A stretch of DNA of 64,000 bases from Trichopria drosophilae. Taxonomy: Eukaryota; Arthropoda; Insecta; Hymenoptera; Diapriidae. The stretch covers positions 120,013,001 through 120,077,000 of the forward strand of contig CM059585.1 of the NCBI GenBank assembly GCA_030407085.1, written 5' to 3'. The notes beneath the pieces are model-generated. The model saw only the letters and a list, made by a program, of their open reading frames with translations. It made no database searches and was not told the origin of the DNA. Positions 27,401 to 42,400 of this stretch are shown piece by piece (within the stretch, counting starts at the first letter, position 1; each line of letters opens with the position of its first letter). The position numbers were made by a program, and so were the translations under genes.

Positions 27401-30400
27401 GTCCGTTAAATAAACCGGAATAAAATACGAGAGATTGATCGGGAAGTTATTGCTTCGACTCGCTAAGGGTCACAACCGCTTTATTATTTTGTTATTAAAT
27501 GAAGCTAAACAAAATAGAAGTGGGTAGTACTTCCAGTAGTTTCCGTCCTAAATGGTACGATCCGTTTTTTTCAGACTGTCCTAAGTTATACCCGAAACTC
27601 TGCACATTGCATCCTCTCATTACTCCCTCTTGCCGAAGTGTAGGGAATGCGTAACCGAAGCATTGCAATCTTTGCCGATCTCTTCCGAATAACATCGGAA
27701 TGCGCACCGAAATAATGTGGTGAGAGACAAGGGTAAGATGCTAGTATAACTTTGAACAAGGCAAATATCTAACTTAGGACGACATTATAACTTTGGAAGG
27801 TATAACATAGGGCAGGATTACTGTAGATGGCAAACTCTACTAATAGAAGTGCGCGAAAGACACGCTACAGTGCTTCATTATCTCCATGTGTTAGGCGTTA
27901 TGAAACATCTAAATAAGCGCCTAGCAATAACTTTTAATGTTTCCAACCACGAACATGATTTTAGGGTAAATATTTGTAATAATAAAGCGTGGAATTTAAG
28001 TCTTTCGAAGCAGTATCAAATATTTATGTGCAAAGTTAATTTATTACCTGACAATAGAATCATTAACAATAGTCGTATAAATGGAAAGCATTCGAATTGC
28101 AGGATTCACTACGCGTCCTTCCAAACTAAAAACTTGTTTCACTGGCTCCTGTGACGTCTTTCACGGAATTCCACCAGTGAGTTTGCGAGAGGCATTCCAG
28201 ATATTTGCTGAACTTGTCGCTACGAGCGGGCGCGTTCCCTATATTGGATTGTCTGATCCCTTTCGGAGTCACGTGCTCCGAATATTTAAAGAGATTCGCA
28301 TGCATGCCGCCACGTTACCGCACGTGGTCTGTCGAAACCAGCACGACGTGCGTAAGTTTATTAATAGTTAAACACTGCATTCTTGGAAGAAAGATCTCAA
28401 GCACTTGTATGGATGAAGATCCGAGAGTCTCGAGTGAATGACACATCTGCTTACTCTCACCGAGTGTCAAGAGGCGGCTTTTAAATCCGAGCTAAAAAAT
28501 GGACTTGTATACATTTCGATGATGAATTAATAGTTTATGCGAAACTATAAACAGAGGTTTATGTTCACGTCTTACTGACCAAGTACAAATATTATATTGA
28601 AAATGACTTTGGGAAAAAGATTTTATGGAATATTCTTATTTCAGTTTTTTCAATGGTTTCTATTCTGAAGTATTCGTCTGCATTATGTCAATTATTGAGA
28701 GTCGTCTTCTTTGGTTTTAGCAACATTTTTCTTGGGCTTACATTTGCCATTTTAATTCAGGCAGTAGATATAAAGTGAAACCTCAAATTAGTGACCACCA
28801 ACTTCCCCTCTTATCCACACTCTGCCACATTTCATACGCATATGCATAGGCATACGCATGTGCTCGTGGATACGGCGCGCCGTAGGGGGTAAACATTGGT
28901 CCCGTCTCAATTCACTACGCGCCCCACGCATGCGTAGTTCATAGGCGACTACAAAATGCTAAGTGGTGGGAGATCACGTGAGGGGAAAACAAAACATCGG
29001 AAGTATAACTTATAGATTATATAAAACTTAAGGGAAGAAAAATTAAGGGGAGGACTACTTAACTCCAATCTGAGAAGAAAAAACCGCTGCCCTTACAGTG
29101 TAACTACTATAAAGTTAGAAACTAACCGTTTTCTTCCGTAAAACGTAATATTACCAGAACCATTACCATTGCGGAAGAATAAGTGTGACTACGAGTTTTT
29201 TCTTAAGCTCAGTGGATAGCAGTTTTTTGTTGAAGCGTAGTCGGTATAACGAATAATTTACGTTACGAGTAATGTCAGACAATAATCCCTGCCACGATAA
29301 GCTATTGTCGATTCTTATTACAAGGTTTCATACGTCATTTGTAAAGGGGATCTTAGCATCATCAAGTACTAGGTACGGGATACGTAGCAAGTCAATCGCA
29401 TTGATATTAAACAAGAAACCTAAAATTATTGCCCGAGATTTATTTGGATTTAGAGTGAGACCCATCTGTTTTGCATATTGTGAAATAGCATTTATATCCG
29501 CATTAAGATGTTCAATTGTGATTGCGATATCTCGGGGGTCACATTGAGCCATGATTTGTAGATCATTCGCATACAACATATGTGTGGAAAATTTAAAAAT
29601 AGAGGAAATGTCATTAATGAAAATTGAAAAATTATTTTATTATTTTTTTCTTATATCATTTTTTGACATTGAAATAATTTCAGAATTTTTGTCTGAAATG
29701 AAGAAATGTGCCATCGAGACTGCAACCTTAAAATGTGCATATTATTTGAGAATAAAAGTGAAGGAACTTAAAACGGCTGCTAAAACACGAAAAAAACCGT
29801 GAAAGTTTAAGAAATTTTTAATTTTTCTGACACTCATGCTCCATGCACATTAAAAATATATTTTAGTTACAAACTCATTCAATTTAATGCATATTAACTA
29901 AAAATTTTAGTACCTAAAAATAAAATGTTCATTATCCTAAAATAAATGAGTTTCATATGAAAATATAAAAACTGGTTACAGCGGTAGAGTTGGAGAATTG
30001 AATAAAACATGATTAATTTAAGTAATTTAATACTTTAATCTTTAATGTAATAAGAGCACTCACGTACTAGATTTATCTCATTTATTAAGTTATAATGCCA
30101 AATTGATATTCCCAGCCGAAGTTCTTGTATTACAAAGGGATCTTTAATCGAGTTCATATTTTTAAAAATATCTCAAATACCTATTATAACGGGATTATTA
30201 CAGCGGCATGTCTAAACTATCTTAAGAATCTGTTGTAATATTCGATTAATTTCAGTAGCCTCATAAGAAGCGGATATTAAAGGAAGAAATTACTACCTAA
30301 TACATTGCGCACTATTGTATTTCCTCCCTCCTCTCTTTTATATTGATTCCAGGCAATATTTACTCAATGTTCTCATTTAATCAATTATATTCTGCCATTA

Positions 30401-33400
30401 AATTTTGTTAGATTTAAAAAATCATCTAGTAAAATTAATTTCTAAACTTGATCGACGATCAAATATTATCACTTCTATTCAACACTATATTCGTTTGAGA
30501 AAACGGTAGTATAATTATATACTTAATTTTTTTAACTTATTTATAAATAATTGTTTTTATATTATTAAATATAAAATATATTTAATAAGCCTGAGAGTAC
30601 AGTTCTATCTTTCTAAGATTACCTGAGAAATTTTCTACTGACGAGTGAGAACTGGCAGGATGATGAATCGTATTACTTCAATGTGGTTTTGAAAAAAAAA
30701 GTAAAGATCAGTCTTCTTTGAGTAGTTTGAGCTTCATTGCGAAATAAAAAAGAATTCAACTTTGACGAGCTAAACTTTTTACTGCTTCGAAAACTAATAA
30801 ACAACATTTTAATGCTTCTAAAAGATTATCATTTCTTAATTTCGTTCAAACAAATAATAAAAAATCTTCTTCAGGATTTGTTATGTTTCTTTTTTTTTTG
30901 CTGAATTTGTGCATTAATATCACGTCGGTATCATATCCAATAGATAAAAAATATAAAACTAACATAATGGTATCATGAGTAACTACATTTCATTGTTGCG
31001 CAGGAAATTTTTGTTTCATATCCTTAGTCGTAAAATTCAAATAGTAAAAGGTTCTACTAATTTTAACTATAAAAATAAACTACTAATCACACAGGGCTAC
31101 AAAATAAATTGTTTTGAGAGCACTTGTATCAGAAATAATGGATCTTATAGATTTTTAGTCGCTAAAAAGAAATTAGTTGTCCAATTTAACCCTTGACGTC
31201 AGATATTTCACATATCCTAACCTTAAATTGCCAAAAAGTATATTTTTGATTGAAAGTGTGATTTTACGGACTGATCTCTGCACTTTACGGACTAAAAACA
31301 GTCGGTAAAGTGCCTACTTTTGCGAACAGTGTATCAAAAAATAGTGTTCGCTCCTCGGCCCTAAAATTGAACTTTACGGCCTAGGACCGAAAAGTATTAT
31401 TTTCAATATTTTTCGGATCAGATGTCATAAAATCCTGACGTGATGAGCCACATCGAATAACAGATCCGTTTTCAGCGGCCAAAAATTTATAAGATCCACT
31501 ATTTCTGATTCGAGTGATCTCAAAACAAATTTTTGTTGTATTTTACTATTTTATTTTATATTTTAATTTGTTGTTGTTAATGATATTGAAATAACTAATT
31601 CTTTAAAGTATTAGTCAAGAAACGTGCTATTATTTAAATAAGTAAACACACAAATTATTAAGATTTAGAGAGTGAATTATGTTAATCATTGTTCTCTTTT
31701 GTAATTTTGATATATTTAAAGAAATTCAGAAGCAATGTGAAAGTTCTGTTAAAAATTGTAGTAATGTAGATCTATTCATGTGGGAATCTGAAGGAAGATC
31801 CATTAAAACATAAGAAATATTGCTCAAGCTTCAAAACGTCCATGGTATATTAATAAATTAAGGCTAAATGAAGTAAAATGTAAAACATTTAAAGACAGTC
31901 ACGTACGCGTGCACTAAAATATGAGAAGCGAACTTAGCTGCTAACAGAACGTACATTTTTCAGAAACAAGAAAATTTCACTTTTTTACGTTACGCTAAGC
32001 ACAATAAATTACTTTGCAAGACTTTACGGACGAAAAAGATTCATCTTTTTTTCCAATCTTTAAATAATACAAAAGTTAATAGGTAGTTCTTTGATAAGGA
32101 GGCAAGTTCCGACAGTTCTGGAGTTGAAAGAAAGTTAAACAAGACAGGAAAACTTCATGGATTTTTAGATAGAATTTTAATCAGTAAGCACTGGTCATAA
32201 AACTTGCCCATCACATATTCAGGTAACTGAGGGAAATACATTCGATGTCTTGAATAAAATTGGGCAGATGCGTTAATTTAACGTATTAAAAAAATTGATA
32301 ATTTAATTTGTATAAGTACTCTCTGCCGCCCACTATAAATTACGCTTCGACATAAAGTGTAAACATCCTCCTGAAAAAATGAAACTATTCGATAAAAATA
32401 TAGTAATATTTTTTGATGTTTTATAAATAATATAAATAATTTCTGTTTATCCCACAAGAATAATCCAAATATAAAAGTTTATTAAACCAACTAACCTTTA
32501 TTGGGAACTGCGGATCTGAGTAAGGATAGGAATTTTATATTGGAATTTACAAAGGATACAGATAGTTGCTGTGCTATTTGACGTAAAGCGTTAAAGTAAA
32601 TATATGCCTACTATATTTTGTCAATGTATGTAAATACTTTGGTAAAAAATTGAATTTTTTTCGACCGCACTGAAAATATCTTCAATTACAGTTTCTTTGT
32701 TTTGTTGGTCATCTAGCGGAAGATTGGTAAAATCAAAATCCGATTTTTATTAAATATCGTTTATTTTGCTGCGTTTCGACCTCTTGCGGTTCTTCTTCAG
32801 ATCTAATAACACTTTGATTATAAGAATCTATTTATACGATCGAAAGAAAGGTGAAAACCTTTTTTCTCCACCCTCCAGAATCTGATCAGTTTTCCTCCTT
32901 CGGTGCAGTTGAATGTGAATTGAATTTAAAAAAATCTAATGAAAACATTAACTTGTGATTATAATTCTCCACAGTGTTGTTTCTTTGGCGAGGATTTCTA
33001 TTTTTTTCAAAATGGAAATTATGATCTGTATTGCGGGCATATTCAGATAAGTCTGTGTTGTTTGTTTCTTGTGTGATACATCTTTTGTGTTCATATAATC
33101 TCTTTTTTTTTCTTTTATTTTGTTCGCATAAACTCTGTTACACATTTTACATGGAATTTTGTACACACAATTATCTTCGTCCGTAATTTCTTTGTCGTTT
33201 ATATTGGTGAAAATTGAGGAAAGGTTATTTTAATGTTTGAAATAAAGTGCTATATTGAGGTATCTTTTATTTGCGTCGGATTTCTTCGGATAAACCTTGC
33301 GTGTACATACATATATGGTATGCACCATGGTGGTATCTTTTAAAATCTGTTTAATTAACTGGATATTTTTGTTTCTAAAGTTTGGATGGGACAACTTAAC

Positions 33401-36400
33401 TGCTCTGTCGACCAGACCATTGATTAAACAATTTTTCTGTGAAAATTCATGATGTGAGTAGTAATTTAGGTATCTCTCGGACCAGGTCTCTTTATTCTCA
33501 TTATATCATAAATTTTCGATTGACTGAATATATTTCTGTTTTTCAATTGCCTTCTGAACTTATATAAAGCGACTTTATACAGTTCTTTATGTTTTTTATT
33601 TGCGAAGGTATTTTTAATTGGAATCCGTTATTCTCTTTGGGAATACAATTGCGAACCGTAATTTCTTTTCTGACATTAAGTTGGGATTTATTATTCCAGT
33701 TACTGATAATTCTTTCTTCTCCCGACGAAACAATTTTACATATAGGTAATCTATCCAATGTATATTTAAACAAAAATTTTGCAAATATCTTATAAATAAC
33801 AAAATTATCGATCAAAGGACCAAACATTTTCTAAAAGTATCGACATAACATGATATTATTGTTTTAGAAAATGTCAACAACATAATACATTTCCTTGCAA
33901 TTTACTTGTTATATTTACAATGAAATCTGCAGCAAGGCATCATATAAAAGAAAATATTTTTATTTTGCAGTGCCCTCCTTGCAAGGCATTTACACCCCAA
34001 CTCGTAGACACATATCAAAGGATTCGAGAGAGAGGGCATGATTTTGAAGTGATATTCGTCAGTTCTGACAGGTAAGTTATATATAATCCCTGACTTCAGT
34101 ATTCCGCAAATTCAACATGTAGGGGAATCACCTATTTATCCATTACTGTAGTAAATAAAGTTCTATTACAATTCGAAAATTGTCCAAACGATCGATGTAA
34201 AATGGTCGTTTTGAGACGCAATTAAGTATCGAACACGGGAAAAACTATGTATGACTGAATCAACTAAAAAAATAGTAAATTCAACTAAAACTGTTGGGTA
34301 CATATAACTCGGAACTTTCTTTTTGTAGCCGTAAGTATCTCCAGTTTGTTATTCTAAAAAAAAATAGTTGAAATAATTATTTTAATTCTTATATGAACTA
34401 TTTCAATTAATTAATTAAATGGTAACAGCTCTATCCCGTTTTAACCAATTAAAACAGTAATCACGACTCCTTCAAATAATTGAAGTAACTATAAAGATCT
34501 AATTCATAAATTTACACCTGTTGTGCCAATTTCCAGGTTTTTAAAATGTCTTTAATCCTTATTTCCATGCTAACTTCACTTCCCGACAAAATTGATATTG
34601 CCTGACGTCGTCACCAGGTGACTTCATTTATTTAACGAGTGGTTCCATGAAATTTGACTAATTTTTAACGGTTATGCAAAATTTCAATATCTTCGTTTCC
34701 TCAGTTGATCATTTATATGCGATAACTATATCACAAAGTAGTTTAAATAACTTACTTCCTGGAAAGTTAAATAAAAATTAGAAGTTAGCCATTCCATTAA
34801 ATTTGTTTGGGCTATACTCCCATTTGGCTTGAATGTATCAAGTAATTTTTTTTCATTTAGTAATATTTGTCGTACAAAAAGTCTGGAAAGCATCACGAAA
34901 ATTACAAAAATATCTGCTTTTTGGTTTTTGTTTGTACGTAAAAGTCCGCATGTGTCGATATAAAGCCGAACCTTTGCCCGACACTCTTTTCCTTTCTCGC
35001 CCCTTTTTTATACTCCCACTCCACCGTCGCATAACCCGTGTACTTTTTCGATCCAACAAAAGAAAAGACTTCTACGGAAGGTTACAGAGCCGAAGCCATT
35101 CCCGGGAAAAACTGTGCGGGAGGGTTGCTGAACTTACGATATGCTATATATCCCAGCATCGCTGATTACGAAGGGTAGTCCCTTTCACGTTTCCAGGGCT
35201 CAGAATGCGCAAGCCGAGTCGAATTAAGTTCGAAAGGAATAATTTCGCCGCACTTCTAATTATTCCCATAATTCCCTTTTAAAATAATGAATCGCGCGAG
35301 CTTGCGCGACTTAAAATCGCCCTGAAGAATCGCGACGTGTCATTGATTAATGGACTTGCAAGGGGAACTTGGAGGACTTAATCTTGCAGTTTCATGATAA
35401 TATTTTATGATTGCACCTTGTCCGTCTTCTCCGTTGTTACAAGACATTCTTTTGTATTCCTCCTCGACACTGAAACAAATTTTGTAAATTCATGTAAAGC
35501 CTCACAATAGTAAACAAGGACATACTTGTTTTTCAAGAAATATTTTAATAAAAAAAATTTAATTATAATAAATTCCTTTGGTTTATGACCTGCAAAAATT
35601 TGTTTAATAGTTATAGCTGCACGAGCCTTCTACAGATCTAAAATTGGAATTACCTTTTTTGTATATAAAGTTTTAATGAGGGAGAAGGTTATTAATATTT
35701 AAATCATGTGGTCTAGATTACACAGGACCACAAAAAAAAATTGTTTGGGAGTTTACTTTAATCAGAGGTAGTGGATCTTATAGATTTTGAGTCGCTGAAA
35801 ACGAATCCGTTGCCCGATTTGGCCCATCACGTCAGGTTTTCGAAATATCGTACCCGGAAATTGAAATTAGCGGATTGGATATCTCGAAAACTTGACGTGA
35901 TGGCCCAAATCGGGTTTGCAACTTATAACAAAAATTAATAGAGAACTAAAATGGCTCTAATGACTTTTTAATAAGTGATCTGGAATCCAATTAAAAACGA
36001 AAATTCGATGTGCTTTTCACCTGTCATTTAAATACCAAACACACATTGTTGGGGTATGTGATTGATCGCATGTCATCAACATATCGACAGATTCTTTTGA
36101 ACTTATATTTATCTACAAATTGTTTATGATTCTTTCTAACATGTGCTTTTTGGCCAACTTAATATTTTTGGGATGAAATTGAATATCACTGTACTGAAGA
36201 GCTTTCTTTATGTATCAAAATGAGAATAACACAAACCGAGAAAATTTTACTGACCATCAAAACCAAGCAGCAAACAGTATTTTGAAAAGATTTTTGAATG
36301 AATTGTGTGAATTGGAAAAGAAATCTGGCACATCAAGTTTTATAGATAATCAACGACAAAAATGGTCCAAAACTAATCTAAACTCAAGATATTTTCAGTT

Positions 36401-39400
36401 TCATGACCTAATATAATATATGAATCGGTCCATGCAAAAAGGGCACTAAGTTCATTTTTGGGTAAATTGAGATAATGATAAATTCTTACTTTTTAGGCTC
36501 CGGTCTATCATTTGGCACTTATTTAAATTATTAATCTTCATTTCCTGATGTCCGATTTATGCAAAAAGGGCCCTAAGTCCAGGACTTAGATCCCTTTTTG
36601 CATAAATTGGAAGTGACATTTTTGTATATCGCGTATTATTTACACTGAGAAAAAAATGTAGTAAAAGATAGTATTTAATACTAGGTACTTATTGCGGTAA
36701 AATATGTGCCAATAAATATATCTCGTATATTTTACCACTATACATTATCAAGATATATTGTAGGATACGCGTTGTAGTTGTATACTATAAGAAATATATA
36801 AATATATAATCTAATACTATTACATAATAGTTGTAACTACACTGGCGAACAACTAATACAGTACCAGTTTTGTATACTATCCATATTGGTAAATATAGTT
36901 AATATGTTAACATATTCGAAAATCATGTTACCACAATGTTTAGTATTGAAATATTAAATATGAATAATTCAAACTTATTCGTATTAAGAGAGATTTGTTT
37001 AGTGATTATTACACACATACTTACTGTATTTACAAATAACAATAATCTTTCGGAACTATTGTAATTTAACGTCCGTCTCTTACTGTTCGTGCGTATTTCA
37101 TATTATATCTAGGGTTTCTACAATTCCCTGATATAATGGCCTACTGTTACTGATGAAAAAGATAATGAATTTAGTTCTTAATACACCGCAAAATGTAATT
37201 ATACATTGCATTATACTTTTGCAAATAAATTAGTTAGCTGCGTTATAAAATTACTACTTTTTTTTCATCTTACTCGTGATTCATGCAAAAAGGGACCTAA
37301 GTCCACTGATATTTTTTATAATTATTAAAAATCTTCTTTAACTTTAAGCATAGAACGATATTTGTATCATTGTAAGTGCATAAAAGCAACATTTCTATTA
37401 AATAATATTTTTATTTTTCATTCTGCAAGAAAAGTAAATCAGTTTTTTGCGTTTTCCCAACAATTATCTATATGGACTTAGTGCTCTTTTTGCATGGACC
37501 GATTCATATTATAAATAGATATCATTATTGCATTGTGCAAGTACGTCATACAGTTATCATACCCCTGTGTTTTATGGGGTTTCATTATTTACAGAACCAA
37601 AAATAAGTGTACCTTTAAAGGTTAAAGTAATTGATATATACTTTTTTGTTTTAATTATTTATTTACTTTTTTCGTTTGAAATAATACTTTTATAACTTAC
37701 ATGTTACGAGCTTAAAAAAGCTTATTTTAATAAGTGAACTTTTATCTTAACATTGGGATTTGATTTAAAATATTAGCGAAATTTCGAAATGAAATTAAAC
37801 CTTACATGCTGAATTTGATGAAATGTAACAGTATTAAAACTTATTTTTAACACGAGCTCAATATAAGAAGAATTTAACGTCATTTACAATTTGATGTCAT
37901 TTTTACATCGTGCACTTACTAAAATTACTCTTTTGGTAATATAATTACTAAAATTATTTTTCATTAAGATAGCTGCATCTTTGCAGGTTTTCTTTTAGAG
38001 CATCGCTTCGATTTTTATGCAGAAAATCAACTGAATTAATGTCACGTATCTACCTACACTTTGGCAAATATATAACGACAAGAAATGTAAATTAATTTCA
38101 AAACCGTAATATTATTCTCGTCGCTTCTCCCCATAAAGCTCGTAATTTTGAATGCAAACAATTTGCATGTTTTTGAGCCGGTACCCTTTGCATTGTTTAG
38201 TCCGGTAATTACGAAAGTAATTACGAATTTATAACGCTTAATGATAATTTGCGCTCAGGTATTTTTTTTTTTAACGCGTTTCATTCACATTTGTTCCAGT
38301 ATTAATTAATTTCGATTTATTAAATAACGTTTTCTGTATGAAATGAATATTTTATAATCATTAATAAATAGGAGGAAATAACGGTAAATCATCATTATTT
38401 TGATTGAGAAACTTTTACATCATTAAAACAAAAAATGAGTTTGACGTTTATAATAATGGCTGGTGAAGTACTACTTAATTTCATAAATTTTTTTCTATTT
38501 TTCGCAATAAATATACTCTGCTTTAAACATTTTGAAACAATGGATTTTCACCGAAGATGATTAATTTTCAGGTATTTTTAATATTCATTTTGATACAGTG
38601 TGCGCAAAATGCAGCTTTACGCATTATTTACATTTTTAGGTGCATTTTACGAACACTTGCATCAAAAAATATTGTTCGACGCATGTGCGGAAATGTTTTT
38701 TGGACCAATGTGAATGCTGACCTCGCTTTCTGATCGGCCCACAACTCTCACACATTTGCAGAAAACTTTTACGCCCTTGTATCGAAAACTACTATTTAAG
38801 CGATGTAAATAGTTATGAATGTATGATGCCACACAATTTTATAACAACGCTATTTTTATATGAACAATATTTAGAATTTTGTTACAAACGTATTGTTGTA
38901 TCCGTTTTTAACAATTATCAAAAGTTGTATATACATATTAAAGGCAGACAGTTAAGAATATTTAAGTTCCAGATCTCGATATATCGACATTGCTTTAACC
39001 ACCAAATAAACCGCTGTTTGATATATTGTGTGTAAGAAAAAAGCAACTTTAAACTAACATTCTGTATACACTTTTAATGCACTTTCCCGTTGCCCAAAAT
39101 CCCATTCTGGGGTAGAAAATTTGAAATTAAGAAAAAAGTTATGAATTAATTTTTGTTTCTGATTTTAGCAGGGCCATTCGAAAGCGCACCTTTGAAAATA
39201 TTTGACATGGTACTTTTCAATTTTTTGTCCGGGTTCACAATATTTTACGGCATGGTAATTGCACCATGCATAAAATGCTCTTTGGGCATTAATGGGTTAA
39301 AAAACGAATCGATTTTTGTAATTGTTTGTGTCCTATTATATTCTTAACCAGAAAATACATAATTATACTTACTTTTTTCTTTAACCCTACTGTTTACAAG

Positions 39401-42400
39401 GACGAGTATACTCGTCCAAACGACATTGTTTCTATATGGGAAAAGAAAAACTCGTGCTCAGGAGGGTTAATAAACTATTAACAATACACAAATATATTCG
39501 TGAATTTCTTGAACGATACCGAATAACAGTTCTTGGAATAAATCAATTTCTTATACTAATACATATTTTATAATAGAAATTTGTAATTTATAAAACACTA
39601 AACTACCTGTAGCAAAGTTTCAATTCTTACATTTTATTCGTACGGTATAACGAAACACCTCACGTGTCTGCACGATTGCATCGAATCCATAAAAAAGTGA
39701 TAGCTTTCGACTGTCTCAACTACATCAACTTCGTAAGAAATCTCAAGACCTGTCACTATATCGATAAAGAATCGATTTTAGAATGCCATAGCGTGTTCTT
39801 TATTTAACCTGTCTTCAAATAAATTGATACCCGACAAACACTCTTCTCGAAAAGAGTTCTTTTAAAACATTGAAGTATTATTCGCAGTAATTAAATATTT
39901 TATAAAATATTTTGTAGGAATTAAAATAATATTATTAAAGAAATAATTACAAAAAGTAATTTTTAATCAAGCATATTTTATTTTAAAAATCTGTTAACTG
40001 CGTTTTCTTAATTTTAAAAGTATTCTTTTTTATAACATTCGTTATTTCTTTCAGCAATTTTAACAAATTTCTGCTAAATTCTGAATTGTGAATACGTAAA
40101 AATTTGAGTTGTTACACGAGATAAAACAACAGATTTCCTTTTGCCATGATCTGTTCGAAAAGTCGTTCAATTGCGCCACTTTGTGAATTACGGTTTTTGC
40201 TATAGATGCTGTCATTTGGCAGAAACCAACCAAAACTTTGAAAGTGGCTGAATTGCCCCACCACATAAGGTAAATTGGCCATGCCATGGGATCATTCGAC
40301 CACGTATTTTTATTTGATTTATGTATAATAAAGTATAGTGGGATCACTATGAAAAACATATCAATTCTAAATTCTAAATATAAATGTTATTTGAAGATGT
40401 TTATCCACTTTGACATGATATATATTCATTTATTTTAATGATTAAATCACATTACTAAATTATAAGAGATAATAAGACTATAGACAACACATAGTGCTTT
40501 TTACAGATGTAGAAACAAAAATTAAACAAAACCAAAAAAATTAATTTCAAAGATTTTTAAAAAGAAATCCCTAATGAACGGTTTTCCCATAAAAAAGTGG
40601 CCGATTTTCCTATCTATACATTTTTACTAAAAGTTTTTACTATTATCTGAAAATGCTTCTTACACTCATTGCTGCTAACACGGCTCTAAACTTAACAAAC
40701 AACTGTAGTTTTCAGATCCACCACACAATTCATAACAACATTCTCTGCGAATAATCTTATGAACAAAGCCAAAATATTTACAAAGTTGAATCGCTAAAAA
40801 CATATCACACCCGATTCAAGGTATTAACAAAATGAAAAATAACATGTTTTTGAAAATTAGATATAGGGGAAGGCGGGGCGAAGCGGCGAGGATTTTTTCC
40901 GTGTATCATATCTCTCATTAAATTTCAGGTGAAATGGCGAATCCTTATTTTTAGAGGTCTCTGAGACGACTATCATAAAATTAAGTGCACGTCATAATCT
41001 TTTAAGTTATTATTGTTTATATTAATAAAAATAAAATTTCCACGTTGGTGGAAAGAACCTCTTCAGATATATCAAAGTTTCTAACAACAGCAAAAAAAGA
41101 AATCGCATCTTCGGAAGCTTTGAATACACGTATTATATCAGGATCACATATGTTAACTTCGTCTTTAGTTACTCGATGCATTCATCAAAAGGGAATTCTA
41201 AATTAAAAAATAATTACGGAATAAAGACATCCGGGAAAAAATTTCGCCGCTTCACCCCAAAGAATCATTTGGATTTCCAGGTACGATATCTAATTATAAA
41301 CACACAAAAAAGGAACAATTCATGTTTTATAAATAAGTCCAAAAAATATACTTTTAGAATAAATAAATAAATAAATAGTGATTATTAAACAGCCAAAATG
41401 AAAATATTGACCAAGCTGAGAACAAAGTACAGGAAAATAACTTTGTTTAAAAATTACATTTCTCGCTCCCAAAGGTAGGTAAGAGAACAAAAAATGAAAT
41501 ATCATGCCTCAAAATGTGAAAAGTGGTGTAAACAAAGAAACCACACATGATATTTTACAATCAGTATGATCATAATGGCAATATTTGAAATTCGTCACTT
41601 CGCCCCGTCTTCCCCTACACCATATAAATATTTCAAATTTGTATATAGGGTGCTTTACGTTTTTTTCAACATAGAGAGTCATCAAGTGTCCAATATATCT
41701 CACTCCTATAGAAAGCTAAATAACTTAAAGTAATTGCTGGAAAAGAAACTGAATTGATATGCTTCAGCTAGAAATATTTGGTTAACAATTTAATAAAGTG
41801 TCAATTTTTGGTAAAAAGAATAAAAGTTTGAGTAGTGGATATCCTTGAAAAAACACTGAAAATGATAAAGAAACCTAGATAATTACATGAAAGTTCTCGA
41901 CCGCATATGATACACAGTACGAAAAATAAATAAACAACCAAAACGACGTAACGGGGATATCAATTCACATCTAGCGCAATAAATCCAGCAGTACTTGTAT
42001 GTAAAATTCTGGAATCATCTACTTTTAGATTTATTATGAAAAATCATCCCTCTAGCGCTTAAAGTTTGAACTATTTTCGAAATGCGAAAATTAATGTTGT
42101 TTACATGAATAACAATATTTCACAATTGGTCGTCAAAAAATTAGATGACCAGAACCAAACCAATTTCAGCAACCACAACAGAATTTGGCAGCTACATTGA
42201 AACGTTCTGTTAACAATTTCGGGTTTGAAATTCATGGTGGGAATCCGAATTAAGGATTAAAAAGGTAGATAATATTTTTCGGCAAAATATTGAACTTAAA
42301 ATTTCAAAACACCTTTGACATTTTGAAAAATGCTTTGATTTCAATAAATCTCGTTTATTCCAGCGCTTTTTAAAAAACCCTCTTCCATAAAATTTTTCCT

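Larger units (their letters stand above)
22517..33970. other. NXN giant intron, part after the lipocalin
   Basis: It ends with the acceptor TTTTGCAG. It contains the lipocalin promoter side, GC-rich islands (23.6-25.0 and 28.1-28.5 kb), a repeat with a short TG microsatellite, a foldback at 27.2 kb, a MITE-like patch at 28.8 kb and retroelement relics. The remainder is AT-rich with no supported exon. Confidence 0.6.

Noticed and set aside
31188..31450. TTAACCC and GACGTCA words as a separate TTAA element
   Set aside because: They belong to a diverged copy of the ACAGGACCAC MITE rather than a distinct element.
36060..36416. Possible reverse-transcriptase piece (RYVDDM on the minus strand) and a + strand open frame
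   Set aside because: A five-residue match without flanking RT blocks is not enough; the two strands give conflicting readings.
40060..40359. 99-codon minus-strand open frame
   Set aside because: Protein-like texture ([17 protein letters not shown]) but no family recognised, no splice partners found, in transposon-rich DNA.
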